In this document: piece by piece, positions 56,679 through 64,000 of the stretch
Layout: the number at the start of each line of letters is the position of its first letter
Position numbering within the stretch: the first letter of the stretch is position 1
Assembly: GCF_012849375.1 (NCBI RefSeq)
Contig: NZ_CP051684.1
Location: forward strand, 2,852,001 to 2,916,000
Direction of reading: 5' to 3'
Source of the DNA: Duganella dendranthematis
GTDB taxonomy: Bacteria > Pseudomonadota > Gammaproteobacteria > Burkholderiales > Burkholderiaceae_D
Length of the DNA: 64,000 bases
Notes under the pieces: model-generated
Told to the model about the DNA's origin: nothing
What the model saw: the letters and a program-made list of their open reading frames with translations, nothing else
Databases searched by the model: none
Program-made: the position numbers and the translations under genes

Positions 56679-58844
56679 ATGGATAAGCAATTCAAGATGA
56701 AGCGTCTGGCGGTACTGGTCGGCTTGGCCCTGCCGCTGCTGGCGCAGGCGCAAACGGGTGGCGACGACGGCGCCGCCGTGATGCCGACCGTGCAGGTATC
56801 GTCGCAAAAGCTCGGCGACACCTCGTACACCGTCGGCAAGGCCAAGGGCGGCACGCCGCTCGACCTGTCGCTGCGCGACACGCCGCAATCGGTCAGCGTG
56901 GTGACCCAGCAGCGCATCGAAGACCAGGGTTTGCAGACCGTCACCGACGTCGTCAACAACGTGGTCGGCATCTCGGTCAACCAGTATGAAACCAACCGCG
57001 CCGGCTTCACCGCGCGCGGCTTCGACATCGACAACCTGCAGATCGACGGCGTACCGACCACCTGGGAACAATCGTGGTCCTCGGGCGAAGTCGCCAGCAG
57101 CCTGGCCATCTACGACCGGGTGGAAGTGGTGCGTGGCGCCACCGGCCTGATGACCGGTGCCGGCAATCCCTCGGCCGCCATCAACCTGGTGCGCAAGCGC
57201 GCCACCTCGAAAGAACTGACCGGTTCGGCCGAGATCGGCATCGGCAACTGGAACACGCGCCGCGCCCAGGCCGACGTCTCGACCCCGCTGACCAAGGACG
57301 GGTCGGTGCGCGCCCGCGTGGTGGGCGAGTACACCGACGCCGACAGCTGGGTCGACCTGCTGAGCAACAAGAGCAAGACCATCTACGCCACCGTGGAAGC
57401 CGACCTGACGCCGTTTACCGTGCTGGACGTCGGCTTCAGCCGCCAGGAAAACAACGTCAAGGGCCCGATGTGGGGCGGCCTGTCGTACTGGTACACCAAC
57501 GGCAACCAGACCAACTGGGACGTCTCCAAGACGGCAGCGGCCGGCTGGACCCGCTGGGACAACTCGTACAACAACGCCTTCGCCAACCTGCGCCACACCT
57601 TCGACAACGGCTGGAAGCTCGATGCCAGTCTGACGCGCGGCGACCGTCGCGGCGATTCGCAACTGCTGTACCTGTACGGCTACCCTGACGCCACCACCGG
57701 CGAGGGCCTGTTCCCGTTCGCCGGCGCCTACCTGACCCGCACCAAGCAAACCAACGCCAATCTGCAGCTCTCCGGCGCGTTTGACCTGGCCGGCCGCAAG
57801 CATGAAGCGGCGTTCGGCTATATGTACTCCAAGGCGGACTTCACCTCGGACCGCCGGCCGGAAGGCACCCTGGCCGACCTCGGCAACTACAACAACTGGA
57901 ACGGCGCCGCCTATCCGGAGCCAACCTGGGGCGCGGCCACCTTCTACGAGCAAAGCGTGACCAAGCAGGAAGCCGTGTACGGCGTGGCGCGCTTCTCGCT
58001 GGCCGATCCGCTGAAACTGATCGTCGGCGCCCGCGTGACCAATTACCAGCGCACCGGCCAGGTCATTGGCAGCGCCGCGTATGACGTGAAGAACGACAAC
58101 GAAATCACGCCATATGCCGGCCTGGTCTACGACCTCAACAACACCTACTCGCTGTACGCCAGCTACACCAGCATTTTCCAGCCGCAGCAGGAAAAGGACA
58201 TCAACGGCATCGCGCTCGATCCGATTCGCGGCAAAGCGGCCGAGACCGGCATCAAGGGCGAGTTCCTGGATGGCCGCGTGAACGCCTCGCTGGCGCTGTT
58301 CCATATCAAGCAGGACAACCTGGCGCAAGCGGCCGGCACCACCTCGCACAATGGCGGCCTGCCTGAGCCTTACTATGTCGGCTCCGACGGCGCCACCAGC
58401 CGTGGCGTGGAGATGGAAGTCAACGGCGAACTGGCGCGCGGCTGGAACGTCAGCGCCGGTTACAGCATCTTCCGCGCCCAAGACGCTACCGGCGCCGACT
58501 TCAACAGCATCTACCCGCGCAAACTGTTCCGTGTATTCACCACCTACAACCTGCCGGGTGAACTGAGCAAGCTGACCGTCGGCGGCGGCGTCAACTATGA
58601 AGGTCGTACCTACACCGTCGATCCCGGCGCGCCGGGCTTCGCCACCAATGGCGGCGTGATCGCGCAGGATGCCTTCACGCTGGTCAACCTGATGGCGCGG
58701 TATGACATCAGCAAAAACCTGTCGGCCCAGCTGAACGTCAACAACGTGACCGACAAAAAGCACTTCGGCATGTTTGCCGCGTACGGCGCGATTACCTACG
58801 CCGCACCGCGCACCACGTCGCTGACCTTGAAATACAAGTTCTAA
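56679..58844 (+). CDS. TonB-dependent siderophore receptor (FpvA/FhuE type)
   Basis: A 721-residue receptor with a signal peptide ending near LLAQAQ. The plug has LSLRDTPQSVSVVTQQRIEDQGLQTVTDVVNNVVGISVNQYETNRAGFTARGF, a pattern typical of the siderophore-receptor group, and YDRVEVVRGATGLMTGAGNPSAAINLVRKR. The barrel ends SLTLKYKF. The Fur-box promoter upstream and the PepSY membrane protein downstream support ferric-siderophore import; the siderophore (hydroxamate or mixed type) is not known. The ATG at 56679 is preferred over a GTG directly before it; GGGGAAG is the ribosome-binding site. Confidence 0.93.
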   Translation: MDKQFKMKRLAVLVGLALPLLAQAQTGGDDGAAVMPTVQVSSQKLGDTSYTVGKAKGGTPLDLSLRDTPQSVSVVTQQRIEDQGLQTVTDVVNNVVGISVNQYETNRAGFTARGFDIDNLQIDGVPTTWEQSWSSGEVASSLAIYDRVEVVRGATGLMTGAGNPSAAINLVRKRATSKELTGSAEIGIGNWNTRRAQADVSTPLTKDGSVRARVVGEYTDADSWVDLLSNKSKTIYATVEADLTPFTVLDVGFSRQENNVKGPMWGGLSYWYTNGNQTNWDVSKTAAAGWTRWDNSYNNAFANLRHTFDNGWKLDASLTRGDRRGDSQLLYLYGYPDATTGEGLFPFAGAYLTRTKQTNANLQLSGAFDLAGRKHEAAFGYMYSKADFTSDRRPEGTLADLGNYNNWNGAAYPEPTWGAATFYEQSVTKQEAVYGVARFSLADPLKLIVGARVTNYQRTGQVIGSAAYDVKNDNEITPYAGLVYDLNNTYSLYASYTSIFQPQQEKDINGIALDPIRGKAAETGIKGEFLDGRVNASLALFHIKQDNLAQAAGTTSHNGGLPEPYYVGSDGATSRGVEMEVNGELARGWNVSAGYSIFRAQDATGADFNSIYPRKLFRVFTTYNLPGELSKLTVGGGVNYEGRTYTVDPGAPGFATNGGVIAQDAFTLVNLMARYDISKNLSAQLNVNNVTDKKHFGMFAAYGAITYAAPRTTSLTLKYKF

Positions 58845-58853
58845 TCTTGTCAG

Positions 58854-58880
58854 CCGGGGCCTTCGCGGTCCCGGTTTTTT
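58854..58880 (+). terminator. Terminator-like hairpin between the receptor and PepSY genes
   Basis: CCGGGGCC (58854-58861) pairs with GGTCCCGG (58867-58874), one G-T pair, around TTCGC, followed by six T. Some readthrough would be needed for the PepSY gene, which starts 16 bases later, to share the Fur-controlled promoter. Confidence 0.75.
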
Positions 58881-58895
58881 ATGAGGATAGCCACC

Positions 58896-60134
58896 ATGCG
58901 AGGCTTTTGGACCTTAGTACACCGCTATGCCGGCCTGCTCACAGCGGGCTTTTTGTTTATTAGCGGCTTCACCGGCGCCATCATTTCGTGGGATCACGAG
59001 CTGGACGACCTGCTCAATCCACACCTGATGGAGGCCCACACGCCGGGCACGTCACAATCGGCGCTGGCCCTGGCGCAGCAAGTTGAGGCGCGTTATCCGC
59101 AGATCCAGGTCTCCTTCATGCCGATCCAGGTAGAGAAGGGCGAGGCGATTGCCTTTGGCGTGTCGCCGCGCGTCGACCCGGTGACGCAGAAACTCTACCA
59201 GCCCGGTTTCAATCAGGTGTTTGTGGACCCGGTTAGCGGCACTGAATTGGGCAAGCGCGAATGGGGCGCGGTCTGGCCGATTACCAAGGAGACTTTCGTT
59301 TCCTTCTTATATCGCCTGCATTACACGCTGCATATTCCGGAAATGTGGGGCATCGACCGATGGGGTTTATGGCTGATGGGCGGCATCGCCATGATTTGGG
59401 TGGTGGATAGTTTTGTTGGTTTTTATTTGACCTTGCCGCTGCGCCGCAGGAATGCCGCCAAATCTTGGGGCCAGCGCTGGAAACCGGCCTGGAAAGTCCG
59501 CTGGAAAGGCGGTAGCAATAAATTGAATTTCGATTTGCATCGCGCCTTCAGTTTATGGACGTGGGCGTTGTTGATTATTTTGTCCTTCACCGCATTTTCC
59601 CTGAATCTGTACAGCGAAATATTTTATCCGGTGATGAGCAAAATATCCAAAGTTACGCCAACGCCGTTTGATACGCGTCCCATGGCCGATATTCACAAGC
59701 CGTTTACGCCAAAAGTCGAATATGCAGCAGTCATTGAAACGGCGGCGAAAGAGGCGAAACAGCGTAATTGGTCGGAGCCGGTAGGCAGCGTGTTTTATAC
59801 CAATGCATTCGATGTCTATGGCGTCAGCTTTTATAAACCCGGCGACGATCACGGTTCCGGTGGTGTAGGTCCGGCGTATTTATATTACGACGGCGCCGGC
59901 AAGCTACTGGGCGAGCGTCTGCCATGGAAAGGCACGGCGGCGGATATCTTCGTCCAAGCACAGTTCCCGCTCCACTCCGGCCGCATCCTCGGCCTGCCGG
60001 GCCGCATTCTGATTTCCTTCATGGGAATCGTGGTGGCGATGCTGAGCGTGACTGGCGTCATCATCTGGTGGCGAAAACGCGTGTCCCGCGCTGTGACGGC
60101 GGAGCGCCGCAACGGTGATCTCGTGGAAGCCTGA
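58896..60134 (+). CDS. PepSY-associated transmembrane protein (iron-uptake reductase-like)
   Basis: A 412-residue inner-membrane protein with four helices (about 12-34, 150-175, 204-228, 370-392) and PepSY-type periplasmic regions. Family marks are WTLVHRYAGLLTAGFLFISGFTGAIISWDHELDDLLNPHL, LHYTLHIPEMWGIDRWGLWLMG and LNFDLHRAFSLWTW; the spaced histidines suggest heme or metal binding. Such proteins often sit beside siderophore receptors and are thought to help reduce ferric siderophores. The ATG at 58896 has GAGGATAG upstream; an in-frame ATG at 58881 overlaps that site. A stretch within the gene (about 59400-59860) is noticeably lower in GC than its surroundings. Confidence 0.85.
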   Translation: MRGFWTLVHRYAGLLTAGFLFISGFTGAIISWDHELDDLLNPHLMEAHTPGTSQSALALAQQVEARYPQIQVSFMPIQVEKGEAIAFGVSPRVDPVTQKLYQPGFNQVFVDPVSGTELGKREWGAVWPITKETFVSFLYRLHYTLHIPEMWGIDRWGLWLMGGIAMIWVVDSFVGFYLTLPLRRRNAAKSWGQRWKPAWKVRWKGGSNKLNFDLHRAFSLWTWALLIILSFTAFSLNLYSEIFYPVMSKISKVTPTPFDTRPMADIHKPFTPKVEYAAVIETAAKEAKQRNWSEPVGSVFYTNAFDVYGVSFYKPGDDHGSGGVGPAYLYYDGAGKLLGERLPWKGTAADIFVQAQFPLHSGRILGLPGRILISFMGIVVAMLSVTGVIIWWRKRVSRAVTAERRNGDLVEA

Positions 60135-60136
60135 TG

Positions 60137-60167
60137 CTTGATCATGCCGGAAATTGGCATGATCAAG
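60137..60167. other. Hairpin between convergent PepSY and peptidase genes
   Basis: CTTGATCATGCC (60137-60148) and GGCATGATCAAG (60156-60167) form a perfect 12-bp stem with a 7-base loop. Neither side has a T run, so it may only stabilise the 3' ends of the two converging transcripts. Confidence 0.55.
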
Positions 60168-60184
60168 TCAGTTTCCGGCGTGAA

Positions 60185-61840
60185 CTACTTCAAACGGCGG
60201 TCGCCAGCTGCCTTGAATTCGGATCCGGCATTCCAGGTTGGCGTGGCGCCTTGGGCGATTGCCAGGCCGACCTGGAACAGTAATTGGATATCCTGCACGC
60301 CGCCGCTAAAGTCCCAATCGTTACGCACCCCGTCCGTTACCTGATGATAGTCGTGCGTGAAATAATTATTAACGACTTTCGTCGCGTAATCAGCTGGCTT
60401 ATTCAAATAGCCGCTGCGCGCTTTGGTGTACAGAACCGGCACCCCGGCCCGGGCGAATTCCAGCTGGTCGGCTCGATAAAAACTTCCTAATTCCGGACGC
60501 GAGTCTTTCTCCATTAAACGGCCTTGGGTTTTTGCATATTGCTCCAGCAACCCATCAATGCTGGAATGGCCGGACGTGACGTTTTCAATTTGCGCTGTTT
60601 TGCCCCAGGCATTGATGCCGTCGATATTAATATTGGCGACCGTATTTTTTAAAGGATAAAGGGGATTGCTGGCGTAATATTTTGCGCCGAGCAAACCACG
60701 TTCTTCGGCAGTGGTGGCAATAAACAGAATCGAACGTTTCGGCGCCTCCGGCAAAGCTTTATAGGCTTTCGCTAATTCCAGCAGTGCTGCTACACCGGAA
60801 GCGTTATCCAGCGCACCATAATAAATTTTTCCGCTCGCGCCATCCACGCCCAAATGATCCCAGTGCGCGCTGTAAATGACATATTCGTCTTTCAGCTTGG
60901 GATCGCTGCCTTCGATTTTCGCCACCACATTATTGGAGGTAATCGTACGGGCGCTATTTTCGATATGAAAATCAGCCGTGGCTTTCAGGCTGACCGGATG
61001 GAAGTCTTTGGTCAGCGCCTGTTTTTTCAGCGTGTCGAAATCGTAGCCGCCGGCGGCCATCAGCGCTTTGGCTTTATCTAGCTGGATCCATCCCGGCACC
61101 GGCGGTGCGTCAGGGTCATCGCCTTGGCGCAGCAGGCTGAACTGCTCGGCGTTGCCGCCGCTGCGCACCACGTCCCACGGATAGGCGGCCGGGATTGTTT
61201 CGTGAATGATAATGGCGGCGGCCGCACCCAGCTTGGCGGCGATCTCGTATTTGTAGGTCCAGCGGCCGTAATAGGTCATGGCCTTGCCCTTGAACATATT
61301 CGGGTCCAGCTCGGCCGGATTGTTAGGATCGGGAATGGCCGGGTCGTTGATCAGCATCAGGATGGTCTTGCCGTGCACGTCCACGCCCTTGTAATCGTCC
61401 CAGCCGTATTCCGGCGCCTGCACGCCGTAGCCGACAAAGACGATTTCCGAATTGTTGACGTTGACCATGGCCGGCTGACTGGTCGAATGCGCAACATAGT
61501 CGTTGGGGAAATTCAGCGCTACTTTGCGGCCGTTGACGGTGTAGCTGAAACTAGGCGTCGGCTTCTGGCCGCGCATCGGCACCGCTTGCACCCAGCTACC
61601 GTCCGGGTTGCCGGCTTGGAGACCCAGCCGGCGGAATTCGCTCTGGATGTAGGCGACGGAATTCGCTTCTCCCGGCGTGCCGGGCGCACGGCCCTCAAAC
61701 TCCTCCGAGGCCAAAGTGCGGATGTGACCCAGCAGGTCTTGCTCGGTGATGGCGTTCAGGGCCTGAGCCGGGGCTTGTGCCAGTGCGGGCAGGGCGCTCA
61801 TGGCGAGCGCGGACCACAACAGGGGGCGGAGAGGGGACAT
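60185..61840 (-). CDS. Secreted M28-family zinc aminopeptidase
   Basis: A 551-residue protein with a signal peptide ending near SALPALAQA. A protease-associated (PA) insert (about 130-260) is followed by the M28 catalytic domain with zinc-site elements SAHWDHLG, GALDNASGVAALLELA, TTAEERGLLGAKYYA and the distal HDYHQVTD. It probably removes N-terminal amino acids from peptides in the periplasm or outside the cell. GGAG lies before the ATG at 61840; an in-frame ATG at 61852 overlaps that site. The segment around 60340-60980 is lower in GC than the rest of the gene. It is divergent from dsbD. Confidence 0.9.
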   Translation of the reverse strand: MSPLRPLLWSALAMSALPALAQAPAQALNAITEQDLLGHIRTLASEEFEGRAPGTPGEANSVAYIQSEFRRLGLQAGNPDGSWVQAVPMRGQKPTPSFSYTVNGRKVALNFPNDYVAHSTSQPAMVNVNNSEIVFVGYGVQAPEYGWDDYKGVDVHGKTILMLINDPAIPDPNNPAELDPNMFKGKAMTYYGRWTYKYEIAAKLGAAAAIIIHETIPAAYPWDVVRSGGNAEQFSLLRQGDDPDAPPVPGWIQLDKAKALMAAGGYDFDTLKKQALTKDFHPVSLKATADFHIENSARTITSNNVVAKIEGSDPKLKDEYVIYSAHWDHLGVDGASGKIYYGALDNASGVAALLELAKAYKALPEAPKRSILFIATTAEERGLLGAKYYASNPLYPLKNTVANINIDGINAWGKTAQIENVTSGHSSIDGLLEQYAKTQGRLMEKDSRPELGSFYRADQLEFARAGVPVLYTKARSGYLNKPADYATKVVNNYFTHDYHQVTDGVRNDWDFSGGVQDIQLLFQVGLAIAQGATPTWNAGSEFKAAGDRRLK

Positions 61841-61973
61841 GAAGTACTCCAATGCGTAGGGAAAGAGCTAGTTTCGCATAGTGCAATGTTTTAAGGCTGC
61901 GTTCAGACGTGAAAAACGTCAGCGGTGTACTATGCTGTTGCTCCAATGAACAGTGCCCCTGAGAGAAGGTTTT

Positions 61974-63989
61974 ATGTCCCCTTTTGTCCGCTTTGTCGCG
62001 CCCCTTCTGGCGCTGATCGCGCTGCTGATGCAGCCTGCCCGTGCTGAAGATTTCCTCGATCCGTCGGAGGCGTTCAAGTTTTCTGCGCGCATGGTGGATG
62101 GGCATACCGTTGCGGTGACCTTCCAAATTGCCGATGGCTATTACATGTACCGCGAGCGCTTCAAGTTCAGCGCCGCCGGGGCGCAGCTTGGCGCACCGCA
62201 GATCCCGCCCGGCAAAGTCCACTATGACGAGACGTTTGCAAAAGATGTAGAAACGTATCGCAAGAGCGTGACCATCACCATTCCCGTCAACGCCGCCGGA
62301 GCGTTCACGCTGCTAGCCGGCGGCCAGGGATGCTCGGAAAAAGGGCTGTGCTATGCGCCGCAGGATTACAAGGCGTCGCTGACTGGCAGCGGCTCGGTGC
62401 CCTTGCCGGCCGCAGCAGCGACGACCACGGCAGGCGCCACTTCGGCAGCGACCTTGGCGGCCACCTCGGCTGCAGCGCCGGCCAGCGCCGCCACGCAGCG
62501 CGCCCTGACCACCGCGACCGCAACGCCGACTGCGGCGGACGCCGCCACCGGCACCGCTGCTGCCAGCGCAGGCGCCGCAGGGCAGGGCGCGGTCAACCTC
62601 GGCGTTGACGGCGGCAAGCCTGCCACTGCCGGCCCTGGCGTCAAGATCTACACCATTCCAAATCCAACCGCAGTCGACATCGTACCGCCGGCGCCTGCGC
62701 CGCAAGCGGCCGCGCCTGTCGCCCCCGTCAACGACGCCGGCCATCTGGAAGCCGCGCTGAAGAGCGGCAAGCTGCTGGTCATCCTGCCGTTGTTTGCGCT
62801 GCTGGGCCTGGGCCTGTCGTTCACGCCGTGCGTGCTGCCGATGGTGCCGATCCTGTCCTCCATCATCGTCGGCGAAGGCGAGAACACCACCCGCAGCCGC
62901 GCACTGGCGCTGTCGGTTACCTACGCGCTAGGCATGGCGCTGGTCTACACCGCGCTGGGCGTGGCTGCCGGCCTGGCTGGCGAAGGTCTGGCCAGCACCT
63001 TGCAGAATCCTTGGGTGCTGGGCGCGTTTGCCCTGCTGATGGCGCTGCTGTCGCTGTCGATGTTCGGTTTCTACGAGCTTCAAGTCCCGGCCGCGCTGCA
63101 AAGCAAGCTGAGCACCGTCTCCAATCGCCAGTCGTCCGGCAAGCTGGCCGGCGTGTTTGTCATGGGCGCGATTTCCGCGCTGATCGTCGGCCCGTGCGTG
63201 GCGGCGCCATTGGCCGCTGCGCTGGTCTACATCAGCCAGTCGCGTGACGTCGTCATTGGCGGCAGCGCGCTGTTTGCGATGGCGGTTGGCATGAGCGTGC
63301 CGCTGATCCTGGTGGGCGTATCGGCTGGCACGCTGCTGCCGAAAGCCGGCATGTGGATGGACTCGGTCAAACGCTTCTTTGGCGTGCTGATGCTGGCGGT
63401 CGGCTGGTGGCTGGTGTCGCCGGTGCTGCCGGGCGCTGTGCAAATGATGGGCTGGGCCGCGCTGTTGGTCGGCTACGGTATGTATCTGCTGCTGAACAGC
63501 GGTAAATGGGTCGCTAAGTCCCTGGCGGTGGTGGTAGTGGTGCTGGGTGTCGCGCAGCTAGTGGGCGTAGTCAGCGGTGGCCGCGAACCGCTGGCGCCGC
63601 TCGCGCACCTGACCGGCAAGGGTCACGACACGCCGCTGGCCTTCCAGCGCGTCAAGAACGTGCAGCAATTGGACGTCATCCTCGCGCAAACCGGCGGCAA
63701 AACCGCCATCCTGGACTTCTATGCCGACTGGTGCGTGTCCTGCAAGGAGATGGAAAAACTGACCTTCGTCGATCCGGCCGTGCGCGCCAAGCTGGCCAAC
63801 ACCGTGCTGCTGCAGGTGGACGTGACGGCCAACGACGACGACGATAAAGCTATGCTGAAACGCTTCGGCCTGTTCGGCCCGCCGGGCATCATCCTGTTCG
63901 ACAAGCAGGGCAAGGAAATCCCCAACGCGCGCGTGATCGGCTTCCAGGATGCGGCGAAATTCACCGCATCCCTGTCCGCACTAAATTAA
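61974..63989 (+). CDS. dsbD: Thiol:disulfide interchange protein DsbD
   Basis: A 671-residue inner-membrane reductase. A signal peptide ends at about residue 24 (PARA); the N-terminal periplasmic domain has Cys120 and Cys126 in GCSEKGLCYAP; the eight-helix membrane domain has Cys286 in FTPCVLPM and its partner in VGPCVAAP; and the C-terminal thioredoxin domain has the DWCVSCKEME active site. It carries electrons from cytoplasmic thioredoxin to periplasmic DsbC and cytochrome maturation proteins. A long Ala/Thr/Pro-rich linker (about 140-255) separates the first domain from the membrane part, much longer than in E. coli (total 565 residues). GAGAAGG precedes the ATG. Confidence 0.95.
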   Translation: MSPFVRFVAPLLALIALLMQPARAEDFLDPSEAFKFSARMVDGHTVAVTFQIADGYYMYRERFKFSAAGAQLGAPQIPPGKVHYDETFAKDVETYRKSVTITIPVNAAGAFTLLAGGQGCSEKGLCYAPQDYKASLTGSGSVPLPAAAATTTAGATSAATLAATSAAAPASAATQRALTTATATPTAADAATGTAAASAGAAGQGAVNLGVDGGKPATAGPGVKIYTIPNPTAVDIVPPAPAPQAAAPVAPVNDAGHLEAALKSGKLLVILPLFALLGLGLSFTPCVLPMVPILSSIIVGEGENTTRSRALALSVTYALGMALVYTALGVAAGLAGEGLASTLQNPWVLGAFALLMALLSLSMFGFYELQVPAALQSKLSTVSNRQSSGKLAGVFVMGAISALIVGPCVAAPLAAALVYISQSRDVVIGGSALFAMAVGMSVPLILVGVSAGTLLPKAGMWMDSVKRFFGVLMLAVGWWLVSPVLPGAVQMMGWAALLVGYGMYLLLNSGKWVAKSLAVVVVVLGVAQLVGVVSGGREPLAPLAHLTGKGHDTPLAFQRVKNVQQLDVILAQTGGKTAILDFYADWCVSCKEMEKLTFVDPAVRAKLANTVLLQVDVTANDDDDKAMLKRFGLFGPPGIILFDKQGKEIPNARVIGFQDAAKFTASLSALN

Positions 63990-64000
63990 TCAACCACGCT

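Noticed and set aside
60137-60167. Hairpin as a bidirectional intrinsic terminator
   Set aside because: No T run follows on either strand; kept only as a hairpin feature.

Overview
The window looks like chromosome of a GC-rich betaproteobacterium of the Oxalobacteraceae (Massilia/Duganella-like). The evidence is the sequence style of the ribosomal proteins, EF-Tu and SecY, the many large TonB-dependent receptors, and the general gene mix. This placement is by recognition, not by a database search.

Layout. 1-6451: end of a DapA-family aldolase gene, an AraC regulator overlapping a GST, a flavoprotein divergent from a MocR/PdxR-type regulator with a clear inverted-repeat operator, and a TonB-dependent receptor (TBDR). 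14942-6720 (minus strand): an apparent operon of membrane-fusion adaptor, ABC ATPase, two MacB-type permeases, a sigma-54-type response regulator, its histidine kinase and a spermidine-synthase-like protein. It is preceded by a near-consensus sigma-54 promoter and a phased array of GTCCG elements. 15157-23682: a membrane-anchored MutS-family ATPase; a GbsR/MarR regulator with twin palindromes controlling itself and a DUF4166/TIGR01777 pair; a chemoreceptor; a nitrilase-family amidase; and a phosphoethanolamine transferase.

23787-28951 is the str operon (rpsL-rpsG-fusA-tuf-rpsJ). It ends in a strong intrinsic terminator directly after rpsJ. The S10 genes resume only 13.6 kb later at rplC (42446) with their own promoter. 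The interval holds a DUF817 membrane protein, a siderophore-interacting flavoprotein, a ROK regulator, three large TBDRs and a cupin-like (JmjC) protein. 42446-47159 is the rest of the S10 operon, 47427-53241 the spc operon through secY, infA and rpmJ, and 53269-56541 the alpha operon with a dispersed palindromic repeat between rpoA and rplQ.

56616-64000: a Fur-box-controlled siderophore receptor with a PepSY membrane protein, a secreted M28 peptidase, and DsbD. Themes that link the accessory genes are outer-membrane nutrient uptake (five TBDRs, SIP, PepSY), envelope modification or export, and several self-contained regulatory circuits whose operators are visible. No tRNA, rRNA, CRISPR array, insertion sequence or phage gene was seen.
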